Below, piece after piece: positions 7,208-14,404 of a stretch of DNA of 14,404 nucleotides (its first letter is position 1; each line of letters begins with the position of its first letter). Source of the DNA: Entamoeba histolytica HM-1:IMSS (lineage: Eukaryota > Evosea > Mastigamoebida > Endamoebidae); contig NW_001915096.1 in the NCBI RefSeq assembly GCF_000208925.1, positions 5,275 through 19,678 on the forward strand, in the 5' to 3' direction. Under the pieces are notes generated by a model, which saw only the letters and a program-made list of their open reading frames with translations, was not told the DNA's origin and did no database searches. The translations under genes were made by a program, and so were the position numbers.

Positions 7208-8155
7208 ATGAGCAAAATACAAGCAATCCCTTGGGTTGAAAAATATAGACCAAAACTTCTTGATGAAATCATTGGTAATGTTGATATCATTAAAACACTA
7301 AAAAGTTTTCGTGATTCTAAACAATTTCCTCATTTATTATTATGTGGTCAACCAGGAATTGGTAAAACAACTTCAATTCATTGTTTAGCTCATGAATTAT
7401 TAAAAGATAGGTATAAAGACGCTGTTCTGGAACTGAATGCTTCTGATGAACGTGGAATAGAAACTATTCGTTCTACAATAAAATCTTTTTGTGAAAAGAA
7501 ATTAGTATTACCTGATAATTTACCAAAAATTGTTATATTAGACGAAGCAGATTCAATGACAACAGCTGCTTTTCAAGCCTTACGTAGGACAATGGAAATA
7601 CATTCTAAAACAACACGATTTGTTCTTGCTTGTAATACTCCAGAAAAGATTATTGAGCCTATTCAATCAAGATGTGCAAGACTAACATTTAGACCATTAG
7701 GAGAAGAAGAGCTTATGAATAGAATTAAAGAAATAGCTCATTGTGAAGGTGTTGACATTGAAGATGATGCTGTCAAAGCACTTGAAATAGTTTCTGAGGG
7801 TGATATGCGTAAAGCAATTAATGCACTTCAAACATGTGCTATCATTCAAGGTAAAATCACTAAAGAACAAGTTTATCAACGAAATGATCTTCCATCAGCA
7901 GATAATATTATTCAAGCTATTCAGTTATGTCTCAAAAAAGACTTTGATGGAGCATTAATTGAAATTAAAAAAGTTCAACAACTTGGATTTGATGGAAATG
8001 ATATAATAGATATGATTGTAAGAATGTTTTCTAAAATTGATGCAAGTGAAGAAATAAGAGTACGACTTTATGAAATAGCAGCACCTTTTCTTATTCATAG
8101 AGTAAATTCTAATGTTCAAGTTTATGGATTAATGGCAAAAATTTGTTCAATTTAA
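7208..8155 (+). CDS. RFC2: Replication factor C small subunit (RFC2 of animals / Rfc4 of yeast type)
   Basis: This is a clamp-loader AAA+ ATPase of 315 residues that, in the RFC pentamer, opens PCNA and loads it at primer-template junctions in the nucleus. RFC boxes are all present: PWVEKYRP (8-15), Walker A GQPGIGKTT (47-55), LELNASDERGI (74-84), Walker B VILDEADSM (109-117), QALRRTMEIHSKTTRFVLACN (123-143) and the arginine-finger SRC (154-156), then sensor-2 GDMRKAINALQ. The C-terminal HRVNSNVQVYGLMAKIC resembles the GVNSLLQMAGLLARLC end of animal RFC2 better than RFC4 or RFC5. The length is slightly shorter than animal RFC2. The start is fixed by the short N-terminal lead before PWVEKYRP. 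The TAA stop is embedded in TAATT, and the gene converges on the SAP gene with 59 bp between. Confidence 0.92.
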   Translation: MSKIQAIPWVEKYRPKLLDEIIGNVDIIKTLKSFRDSKQFPHLLLCGQPGIGKTTSIHCLAHELLKDRYKDAVLELNASDERGIETIRSTIKSFCEKKLVLPDNLPKIVILDEADSMTTAAFQALRRTMEIHSKTTRFVLACNTPEKIIEPIQSRCARLTFRPLGEEELMNRIKEIAHCEGVDIEDDAVKALEIVSEGDMRKAINALQTCAIIQGKITKEQVYQRNDLPSADNIIQAIQLCLKKDFDGALIEIKKVQQLGFDGNDIIDMIVRMFSKIDASEEIRVRLYEIAAPFLIHRVNSNVQVYGLMAKICSI

Positions 8156-8214
8156 TTGAGGGATTTGATTTTTATTGTTAGTCATAAATTAAAATAAAAT
8201 TTAACAAGTAAATT

Positions 8215-8670
8215 TTATTTTTTTTCAAAAACTCTTTTCTTTTGACTCTTTTTTTTTTTCTTTGGTGTTACTGCATTCTTCTTTGGTTTTTTCAAATGTT
8301 TTTCTAATCTTTTGCGAAGAACTTCTATTGTGCCTTGTGTCTTTAATCCCTCTCTTCTTAGAGCTTGTCTAATTTCCCATAATCTCATTTTTTCTGTATC
8401 TATCTGTTGTTTGTGAGAAGTAGAAAAAAATTGGTCTAGTGATACAGTAAAATCCCCTTTCATTGGAGAAAGAGTAACTTCTTCTGCATCTTTGAACTAA
8501 CAACTTTTAGTACTTTTTATAAATCATTAAAATGATTAAAAACAACAAACTTCTGCACTAAGACGAGGTCTTTTTTCCATAAAACTTGAAATTGGTGGAT
8601 CATCTGGATGATATTGAATAGTAATAACATCGTCTTTAAATGTGACATGAGTTTCAATCGAGGTTGACAT
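8215..8670 (-). CDS. SAP-domain protein, two exons (8551-8670 and 8215-8496)
   Basis: Read without splicing, only an 82-residue frame starting at 8463 appears. Upstream on the same strand, an ATG at 8670 opens 40 codons (MSTSIETHVTFKDDV...KRPRLSAE) that end at a GTTTGT donor. Removing 8497-8550 joins in phase 0 to FKDAEEVTLSPMKGDF, giving 133 residues. Residues about 77-108 form a SAP motif (MRLWEIRQALRREGLKTQGT, then IEVLRKRLEKHL), a helix-extended loop-helix that binds DNA or RNA in chromatin and RNA-processing proteins. Residues 109-133 are a very basic tail (PKKKKKSQKKR), probably nuclear targeting or nucleic-acid contact. The first half is acidic and has no domain I recognise. It is the middle of a close minus-strand trio whose next member ends 88 bp upstream. 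Specific function unknown. Confidence 0.82.
8497..8550 (-). other. Spliceosomal intron, 54 nt, in the SAP-domain gene
   Basis: On the minus strand the segment begins GTTTGT and ends GTTGTTAG, the donor and acceptor typical of Entamoeba introns, and 54 nt is a normal length there. It falls between codons. If retained, TAA comes after four intron codons and would truncate the protein at 44 residues. It contains a perfect 7-bp inverted repeat (8522-8528 / 8531-8537) with a 2-nt loop that could bring the splice sites closer or hinder splicing. The intron is inferred, not proven. Confidence 0.82.
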
Positions 8671-8758
8671 GATTTAATCTTTTCAAGATATAAAACACAT
8701 AAAAAAAGAAATAACATAAAAAGAGATGATAAACAAATTAAATTATGAACTTAAAATA

Positions 8759-10129
8759 TTATTTTTTATCTTCCTTCAAAATGAAAGAATAACAGTCGTT
8801 CTTATAATCAACACATCGAATTCCTGTGACAGAAGAGAGTTGGATTTGATCTAATTTTTCAAAAACTATTAATTCTTCTAATTTTACTTTATTTAATATT
8901 AAAGAGTATAAACATTTTATATCTTTAGTTTGAATTTTTCCAACAGAACAATTAGAAGCTGTAAATTCATGTAATGAATGTGGTGGATTAACAACTCCAT
9001 CAATTCCATTAACATCAAGTCGAGTTAAAGAAGTAAAAGTTCGAAGTCCATTAGTTCCAATTGGAGAAATAAAAGAGTCAATATCACAAAAATTTACAAC
9101 TTTTAATTCTTTTAATGAAATAGGAAGATTAATTTTTCTTTTTGTTTTATGACCAATTAATGTTAATCCAAGAAGATTTAAACCAGACAAGTCTATAGTT
9201 TTTGCCTTTTTTAATAAAGATGTTTCTTCATAAGTGAAGTATTGAATTAATTTCATTGAATTAATGTTTTGTTTAAAAATTCCTTTAAAGATTAATCTTG
9301 TAGTATCAAATAAATCTTCAGAAATAATGTATGGTAAATATAAATTTGTTATTAAAGGAAATTCTTTAAATTTGTTTAATTGAGAAGGAAATGGACAAAA
9401 TAAAATAATCTTTTTTTGTAATACTAATGGCAGTATATGAGGGTCTAATTCTTTTAAAGAATATAAACAAAATAAAATATTCGGTTGTAAAGATAATTCT
9501 TGAATAATTTTCAAATTAAATGAAATACATTTAAAGATAATTTGCATAGAATTACATTTTTCTATGTATGAATAAAATGGTGACATCATTGAACCATTTA
9601 AATCAACATCAGTTAAAATTAATTGTTTCAAGGTAAAATGATTAAAAAGATGTTCTATTGGATAATTTATATTAATTTTATTAAATAAAGCTAGTGGTAA
9701 TGATAATTTTTTAAGATTACTTGATTCTCTTAAAATAATTAATAATGTATCTATGTCTGTTTCTTTTAATGTTAATGCAACAACATCCTTAGCAATTAAA
9801 TGATAAAATTTATTTTTATTATAGTCATGCCAAGTACTAAATGAAACATCAAAAGATGCATATTGTAAGGTTCTTTTTTTCCATTTTTTATCACTAAGAG
9901 TATGAACTAATTCATTCATTCCACCTCCTAACAAATCTGTTTTACAAAATAATTTTACTTCTTTTTTACACAAAAAAGAATTTTTATGTGGATTTCTTGG
10001 TGCTTCTTGAATAGCTTTTTTTATTTTTTTGTTTACAAACAAAAGGTCAAACACACAAGTAATAGGACAATACAATACAACACTTTTTAATTCTTCTTCA
10101 TTTAAAGGAGATTTAATATCTTTTTGCAT
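8759..10129 (-). CDS. F-box-like / leucine-rich-repeat family protein of Entamoeba type
   Basis: The protein has 456 residues. Its N-terminal segment about 11-45 (LKSVVLYCPITCVFDLLFVN, then KKIKKAI) has the hydrophobic pattern of the divergent F-box-like region that opens many large-family Entamoeba LRR proteins. Downstream are irregular leucine-rich units, for example LKKLSLPLALF, LKQLILTDVDL, IDLSGLNLLGLTL, LKELKVVNF and LTRLDVNGIDG. There is no signal peptide and no membrane segment, so it is probably intracellular. If the F-box works, it would bind SKP1 as a substrate-recruiting subunit of an SCF ubiquitin ligase; this is inference. The start at 10129 is the first ATG in a frame that stays open, without another ATG, back to the neighbouring gene. 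A GAAC-like element 23 bases upstream supports this start. The gene ends 88 bp before the SAP gene. Confidence 0.55.
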   Translation of the reverse strand: MQKDIKSPLNEEELKSVVLYCPITCVFDLLFVNKKIKKAIQEAPRNPHKNSFLCKKEVKLFCKTDLLGGGMNELVHTLSDKKWKKRTLQYASFDVSFSTWHDYNKNKFYHLIAKDVVALTLKETDIDTLLIILRESSNLKKLSLPLALFNKININYPIEHLFNHFTLKQLILTDVDLNGSMMSPFYSYIEKCNSMQIIFKCISFNLKIIQELSLQPNILFCLYSLKELDPHILPLVLQKKIILFCPFPSQLNKFKEFPLITNLYLPYIISEDLFDTTRLIFKGIFKQNINSMKLIQYFTYEETSLLKKAKTIDLSGLNLLGLTLIGHKTKRKINLPISLKELKVVNFCDIDSFISPIGTNGLRTFTSLTRLDVNGIDGVVNPPHSLHEFTASNCSVGKIQTKDIKCLYSLILNKVKLEELIVFEKLDQIQLSSVTGIRCVDYKNDCYSFILKEDKK

Positions 10130-10152
10130 TAATTGTAGAATAAATTCTTCTA

Positions 10153-10185
10153 AGTTCTTTTGTAAGATACAAAAATCTTTTAAAC
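10153..10185 (-). promoter_or_regulatory. GAAC-like and TATA-like elements of the F-box-like gene
   Basis: The minus strand reads AAAGAACT at 10153-10160, one base different from the GAAC consensus AATGAACT. It lies 23 bases before the ATG, almost the same spacing as the exact copy at eS8 (24 bases). GTTTAAAAG at 10177-10185 is a loose match to the GTATTTAAAG TATA element. Together they suggest a leader of under about 20 nt. Confidence 0.45.
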
Positions 10186-10195
10186 TAACAGAAAT

Positions 10196-10215
10196 AAATG
10201 AAAAGAAATGAAAAG
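10196..10215. repeat. Two exact tandem copies of a 10-bp unit
   Basis: AAATGAAAAG occurs twice head to tail (minus strand CTTTTCATTT twice), 66-86 bp upstream of the F-box-like start codon and just above the TATA-like element. It is probably a replication-slippage duplication; an upstream regulatory role is possible but not shown. Confidence 0.6.
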
Positions 10216-10280
10216 ATACAAAAAGATTGTTTGAAAGAAAAAATTGGATTACATTTTTAGAAGAAAAGAAATGGAATAGA

Positions 10281-12050
10281 TTAAATGGTGTTTTGATCTA
10301 ATTTGTTTAAACGGGTCATTTCTAGTATTTGATATAATGGCTCATCAGAATTGGTTTGTTCCCATTGTTTATAATCATCCATTTCTATTTCATAGTCTTG
10401 AAGTGATGGAACAATATAAATTGATTTTTTCTTATCTTCATCATTTTTAAATCCTTTTTCTTTAACTTTTTTAATAGAAGAAATACGTGAATCAATTTTA
10501 TCAATAATGTTTTGATCTTCTTTAGTCATATCTATTTCTTTTGTTGAAATTCTTTTATAAATATCTTTTTCTTTTGGGAGGAATGAACCTTGTTTAATTC
10601 TATTTCTTGAAGGAGACACAGTACATCGATATAACAATAATTCCTGGAAAAACATTCTAACATAATGATTCCAATGACAGAACAATGTATTAAATAATTT
10701 ATGAGACAAAACAAAATTGAATATGACTTTTTTCCTTAATTCGCAAGGAAGAATAGGGATAACTTGATAAATCATACTAATAGTTAAACATATTAATGCA
10801 TAACTATCAGAAGCAATAATACAAGAATGAATTGATTCAAATAAACTAAAATCAAAACAATCTAAAATGATACCTTCATGTCCAAAATATGTATAAATGA
10901 AATGTTCAATAATTAGAAGTTCACCCATTCCATCAATATCATATAAATTAGTTTTTTTAATTTTTTCTGTAATAACCTTTTTATATATTTCAATATCAAT
11001 ACAACTAAATGACCCATATGCTTCTGCAATAATATAAATAGGTGTTATTAATTCTTCACTTGGAATTTCAAAGATATTCATCAATTCATTACTAAATAGT
11101 AAATACCCTGGATATTCTTTAATATTACTTATAATTTCTTTTCTTATATATTCTCCCCAACACCTAATATATTCTACAGCAAACCCACTTCTTGCTTCAA
11201 AATGAATAAGCCATTTATTATCCATTGATGAAATTGCATTACTTAATTTTTCTGCATGAGAACTTTTAGATGAAATATAATTTGAATAACTTTCCCATTT
11301 CTTAAATATTGGATAATTTTCTTTTAATTCTTCTGTTAGTATAACACCACCTTTTTCTCCTATTTTTCCTCCATTTAAATAATTTAATGTTTCTAATATA
11401 CTTTCATATAAATCAGGTATTCTTATTGAAATTAATACAAACAACCTAGCTGCTTCTTCATAATAATCTATTGGAAGAGCTTTTATTGTTGTAGAAAATT
11501 GAAAAGTACTTAACTTTTTCTTTTTCTTTGATGGGGGAATAAGAGATCCAGTTTTAACTTTTTTATCTTTCTTTTCATATTGAGTAATCTCATCAGATAT
11601 ATTAAGTGATAATAATAAATAAAGTGTTGTTTTTGCCAATGCATTATAATATGCATCTAATAATTTCTCTGTTTGTGGTGATATTTCATCTGGTGCAGGA
11701 AAATCAGCTAATGTTAATGGTTGTATTTGATTAATATTCATTATCTTAACAATTACAATAAAAAGTTCTGGCATTACACTATTTTTTGGTAGTCTAATAA
11801 GATATTCTACAATACTTGCCCATAACGAAATAATTTCATTAATCAATTCATATGAAAATGTTATTTCATTACTATTTTGTTCTGGCATTAATTGGTTAAA
11901 TTTTTTTAAATAATGTTCTACTTTATCTAATCCTTTTATACTTGAATTTGAGTGTGACCTTTCAACTTTACATTCTCCAAGTGCTTTTTCAAATTTCTTA
12001 CAATTCCTTTGTAATTTCTTTAATTGTCCCTTTTTGTCCTTCTCTGACAT
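10281..12050 (-). CDS. Helical protein resembling DUF1765/UPF0592 family
   Basis: The protein has 589 residues and is mostly helical, with no signal peptide. The best family clue is the block FNTLFCHWNHYVRMFFQELL then LYR at 453-475, preceded by VIPILPCELRKKVIFNFVLSH (430-450). It resembles the 'LF.HWS..VR..FH.LLLYR' core that I recall for DUF1765 (UPF0592) proteins of fungi and amoebae. Their biochemical role is not established. Residues 1-50 are basic and coiled-coil-like. A lysine patch PPSKKKKKL (172-180) could be a nuclear signal or an exposed loop. The C-terminal 110 residues are charged and probably disordered (KEKGFKNDEDKKKS). The start follows directly from the first ATG of the frame. 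The gene is divergent from VPS35 across 344 bp, and its stop lies 151 bp before the F-box-like gene on the same strand. The family call is from memory and unverified. Confidence 0.5.
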   Translation of the reverse strand: MSEKDKKGQLKKLQRNCKKFEKALGECKVERSHSNSSIKGLDKVEHYLKKFNQLMPEQNSNEITFSYELINEIISLWASIVEYLIRLPKNSVMPELFIVIVKIMNINQIQPLTLADFPAPDEISPQTEKLLDAYYNALAKTTLYLLLSLNISDEITQYEKKDKKVKTGSLIPPSKKKKKLSTFQFSTTIKALPIDYYEEAARLFVLISIRIPDLYESILETLNYLNGGKIGEKGGVILTEELKENYPIFKKWESYSNYISSKSSHAEKLSNAISSMDNKWLIHFEARSGFAVEYIRCWGEYIRKEIISNIKEYPGYLLFSNELMNIFEIPSEELITPIYIIAEAYGSFSCIDIEIYKKVITEKIKKTNLYDIDGMGELLIIEHFIYTYFGHEGIILDCFDFSLFESIHSCIIASDSYALICLTISMIYQVIPILPCELRKKVIFNFVLSHKLFNTLFCHWNHYVRMFFQELLLYRCTVSPSRNRIKQGSFLPKEKDIYKRISTKEIDMTKEDQNIIDKIDSRISSIKKVKEKGFKNDEDKKKSIYIVPSLQDYEIEMDDYKQWEQTNSDEPLYQILEMTRLNKLDQNTI

Positions 12051-12120
12051 TAAATCTCGTTTATAAATATTTGTTCCTTTTATTTTTTCGATTTAACACT
12101 TTCTTTTTTTATTAAAGTTC

Positions 12121-12138
12121 TTATCTATTTATAGATAA
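12121..12138. repeat. Perfect 7-bp inverted repeat with 4-nt loop
   Basis: TTATCTA-TTTA-TAGATAA forms a perfect small palindrome, 71 bp upstream of the DUF1765-like start codon. It could be a dimeric protein-binding site or chance in AT-rich DNA. It lies in a promoter region, so it is not a terminator of either neighbour. Confidence 0.5.
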
Positions 12139-12290
12139 TATTCATTTATATTTTTATTATTTCTATTTCTATGAAAATAATTGCCTAATTCACAACAATC
12201 TTACTTCGTTTTGATATTGTTTACAAATAACGAATTTTATAATCTCTCAAACAATAATACTAAAATAGCAAAAAATTAGAAAATAAAACA

Positions 12291-12310
12291 TTTAAATATT
12301 TTTAAATATT
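12291..12310. repeat. Two exact tandem copies of TTTAAATATT upstream of VPS35
   Basis: The 10-bp unit is repeated head to tail, and the duplication creates several TATTTAAA-like matches on both strands, close to the Entamoeba TATA consensus. It sits about 85-105 bp upstream of the VPS35 ATG. Confidence 0.55.
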
Positions 12311-12394
12311 TTATTGTGTGAACTAACAAAAAAAAAAAATAAGGAAAATTTTGAAGAAGAAAACAATCTAAAAATAATATAAAGATCTATCTAA

Positions 12395-14404
12395 ATGAGC
12401 GACCAGAAATCAATTAAACCAATATATACAACTGAAGAAGAAGAAATAAATTTTAGAATTAGTTCAATAAAACAAAGTGATATAAAAATGAATAAAGAAT
12501 TAGATAATGAGAAAATACATGAAGCCATAGAAACAGCATATAATATTGCTGATCATTTAAGAACAGTTACATTAACACCTAAATTATATTATTCATTATA
12601 TATAGAAATTCAAACAATATTTACTTCATTAATATCAAGAATTTGTGAAATAAAACAAAAATATCTATTAAAATTATATGAAAGAGTTCAATATTATTCA
12701 CATGTAATTCCAAGACTATATCTTATGTGTACAATTGGTTCTATTTGTATTGCAAAAAATGAAATACAAATAACATTATTATTAAAAGATTTATTAGAAA
12801 TGTGTAAATGTGTTCAACATCCATCAAAAGGATTGTTTTTAAGAAGTTATTTATTATATGTTATTAAAAATTATTTACCAACAACATTAATAGAAAATAA
12901 TAATAATAATAATGGTTCATTAGATGATTCAATTCAATTTTTATTAACAAATTTTATTGAAATGAATAAATTAAATATTAGACTCGCACAAAAACAACAA
13001 GAAAGTCAAGTTCAATTATGTCAATTAGTCGCTATGAATTTAAGTATTTTATCAAATTTAGATATCCCACAAAATACTTATAAAACAATTATTTTACCTC
13101 AAATTTTACAACAAATTATTTTATCTGGTGAGGTTCATTCTCAAACTTATCTCATTGACGCTGTTATTCAAGCTTTTCCTGCTAAATTTCAATTGTTAAC
13201 ACTTAAACCAATTCTTAGAACAATCGTTACTTCACAAATTGGAGTTAATATCGTGGAATTATTAAAGTCATTAATTAAACAATTAATTAATTATATTATT
13301 ATTGAAAAAAGTGATGAAACTGACATTTATCCTTTATTTGACAATTCTTTAAAAGATGCGTTAAAACATGAAGAAAATAATAAAAAAGAAATTATTGAAT
13401 TACTTCCATTATATATTGAATTATTAGAACATTGGTATAATAAAAATGATACGTTGAAATTTATTAGTAAGTTAATTATTGATATAAATCATTTCATAGG
13501 TAAATCTTGTAGCTCAGATTTATATGTTCCTATTATTCACTTTTTAATTGCAACTTATCAAAATCATGAAATTTTACTTGTCTCTCAATTAAATGGTTTC
13601 TCTGATTTAATGGATCTTTTAGAATTACATTCAAAACATACAATTCAAAGAAAAATTATTCAACGTTTTATTCAAGAAAATAAACAATTAACAACTATTG
13701 AAGACGTTCAATTTGTAATGAATATTACTTCTACTATTCATAAAGATTTAGAAAATGCATCTGACGAAGATATAGAAAAAGATTCAATCCTATCAACATC
13801 ATTATATCAACTAATTAATTTAAATGACTTTGAAGAGATGGTTTCAACTCTAAGAGAAATTAAAGGAATTATATCTATTGGTTGTAATAAAAGAAAAAAA
13901 ATTTCACTCCCAGGATTGTTATTTAAATTTATTACTATTAAACCTTGTGATAGAAAAATATTTGTTGGTGCATTGGATATTCTTAAATTATTAGTAAAAC
14001 AAAATGAAATGTTATTAAGTATTAGATTAGCTATTCAATGTACTCTTTGTGGTTTAAATAATGGTATTGATACTACAAGTTTTTTTGAATTTGCTACTTC
14101 AATATTTGAAAATAATATTTCAAACGCAGAAGAAAAAAAAGAGGCATTAACATATATAATTGCTGGTGGCTGTTCTATGAAAATTAATGACGAAGAAAAA
14201 TATATCATTTTAATAACTGCTGTCACTAAATATTCTCAAATGATTGAAGACATTAATTCAAGAGTTAATATTATTGCTTTATGTAGTGCCTTATGGTCAA
14301 AAAGAGATGGTTCAAATTATAATTCAAAACAACATTGTTTACAATGTCTTCAAAAAGCATTAAAAGATGCTAATTTATCTAACGAAAATATTAAACTATT
14401 TGTT
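12395..14404 (+). CDS. VPS35: Retromer subunit VPS35, 3' end outside window
   Basis: The frame opens at the ATG at 12395 and runs without a stop for 670 codons to the last base of the window. VPS35 is the alpha-solenoid scaffold of retromer. It binds VPS26 with its N-terminus and VPS29 with its C-terminus and retrieves cargo from endosomes. In Entamoeba, retromer with Rab7A has been linked to transport of lysosomal hydrolases and cysteine proteases. Diagnostic are PRLYLM (106-111), the VPS26-binding motif, followed by TIGS, then LLKDLLEMCKCVQHPSKGLF (129-148), LRSYLL, FIEMNKLNIR and the AVIQAFPAKFQLLTLKPILR helix. A short Asn run (168-173, six AAT codons at 12896-12913) lies in the variable loop after LPTTLIE. 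VPS35 is usually 750-800 residues, so about 80-130 are missing on the right, including most of the VPS29-binding end. The start fits the family, with PRLYLM at about residue 106 as in animals. Confidence 0.93.
   Translation, partial: MSDQKSIKPIYTTEEEEINFRISSIKQSDIKMNKELDNEKIHEAIETAYNIADHLRTVTLTPKLYYSLYIEIQTIFTSLISRICEIKQKYLLKLYERVQYYSHVIPRLYLMCTIGSICIAKNEIQITLLLKDLLEMCKCVQHPSKGLFLRSYLLYVIKNYLPTTLIENNNNNNGSLDDSIQFLLTNFIEMNKLNIRLAQKQQESQVQLCQLVAMNLSILSNLDIPQNTYKTIILPQILQQIILSGEVHSQTYLIDAVIQAFPAKFQLLTLKPILRTIVTSQIGVNIVELLKSLIKQLINYIIIEKSDETDIYPLFDNSLKDALKHEENNKKEIIELLPLYIELLEHWYNKNDTLKFISKLIIDINHFIGKSCSSDLYVPIIHFLIATYQNHEILLVSQLNGFSDLMDLLELHSKHTIQRKIIQRFIQENKQLTTIEDVQFVMNITSTIHKDLENASDEDIEKDSILSTSLYQLINLNDFEEMVSTLREIKGIISIGCNKRKKISLPGLLFKFITIKPCDRKIFVGALDILKLLVKQNEMLLSIRLAIQCTLCGLNNGIDTTSFFEFATSIFENNISNAEEKKEALTYIIAGGCSMKINDEEKYIILITAVTKYSQMIEDINSRVNIIALCSALWSKRDGSNYNSKQHCLQCLQKALKDANLSNENIKLFV

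Larger units (their letters stand above)
12051..12394. promoter_or_regulatory. 344-bp divergent promoter region, DUF1765-like / VPS35
   Basis: There is no gene. On the VPS35 side are a tandem TTTAAATATT (TATA-like), then GTGAACT at 12318-12324 (matches seven of the last seven bases of AATGAACT except one) and an A12 run at 12328-12339. These lie 56-105 bp before the ATG, farther than usual in Entamoeba, so VPS35 may have a longer leader or use other elements. On the other side is the inverted repeat at 12121-12138. Confidence 0.4.

Noticed and set aside
7697..7879. 60-codon antisense frame inside the RFC gene
   Set aside because: Antisense shadow of an intact AAA+ protein.
8517..8717. Minus-strand 66-codon frame with a hydrophobic start, a possible small membrane protein
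   Set aside because: It overlaps exon 1 and the intron of the SAP gene in another frame; the spliced model explains the region better with proper donor, acceptor and phase.
10029..10211. Plus-strand 60-codon frame over the F-box-like start
   Set aside because: Antisense to the N-terminus and promoter of the F-box-like gene, no motif.
10532..10714. 60-codon minus-strand frame in the DUF1765-like gene
   Set aside because: Out-of-frame reading of that gene's conserved HW..VR region.
12896..12913. AAT trinucleotide run as a microsatellite of note
   Set aside because: Six in-frame Asn codons in a variable VPS35 loop are ordinary in AT-rich amoeba genes.
14035..14226. 63-codon antisense frame in VPS35
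   Set aside because: VPS35 stays open through the region and has clear family similarity.
1..14404. Transposon (LINE/SINE type), tRNA array, CRISPR or virus-like segment
   Set aside because: No reverse transcriptase, transposase or viral motif, no tRNA-like fold and no regular spaced repeats are seen; the few repeats are short and two-copy.

Overview
The window looks like nuclear DNA of an Entamoeba species (E. histolytica clade or a close relative). The reasons are its AT-rich sequence, close-packed and mostly intronless eukaryotic genes, UAAUU motifs at or just after stop codons, an exact AATGAACT 'GAAC' core-promoter element, and a 54-nt intron with GTTTGT...TAG borders. All the recognisable proteins are eukaryotic housekeeping types, apart from one alkyl sulfatase of bacterial type. 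The genus call is inferred from these features and not from a search.

Layout from left to right: the 3' part of a divergent HSP70 (+, cut by the left edge); an 862-bp gene-free AT-rich stretch; a zinc-ribbon SDR-like protein (+) converging on ribosomal protein eS8 (-); an RNase PH-fold exosome subunit resembling RRP46 (+), divergent from eS8; a 524-bp gene-free convergent gap; an alkyl sulfatase of the metallo-beta-lactamase fold (-), divergent over 98 bp from a replication factor C small subunit (+); then three minus-strand genes: a spliced SAP-domain protein, an F-box/LRR-like protein, and a protein resembling the DUF1765/UPF0592 family. The window ends inside the retromer subunit VPS35 (+), which stays open to the right edge and lacks its 3' end.

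The genes are not an operon or an obvious pathway. They cover protein folding, translation (eS8), RNA processing (exosome), DNA replication (RFC), endosomal sorting (VPS35) and possible sulfolipid metabolism. Neighbours share short intergenic regions, so promoters are probably bidirectional in three places: eS8/RRP46, alkyl sulfatase/RFC and DUF1765-like/VPS35.

I found no mobile element, rRNA, tRNA, CRISPR array or new multigene system. The points most worth checking are the hidden first exon and intron of the SAP gene, the substituted metal-site residue and missing signal peptide of the alkyl sulfatase, the lost catalytic residues of the SDR-like protein, the HSP70 without EEVD, and the small exact repeats in promoter regions.
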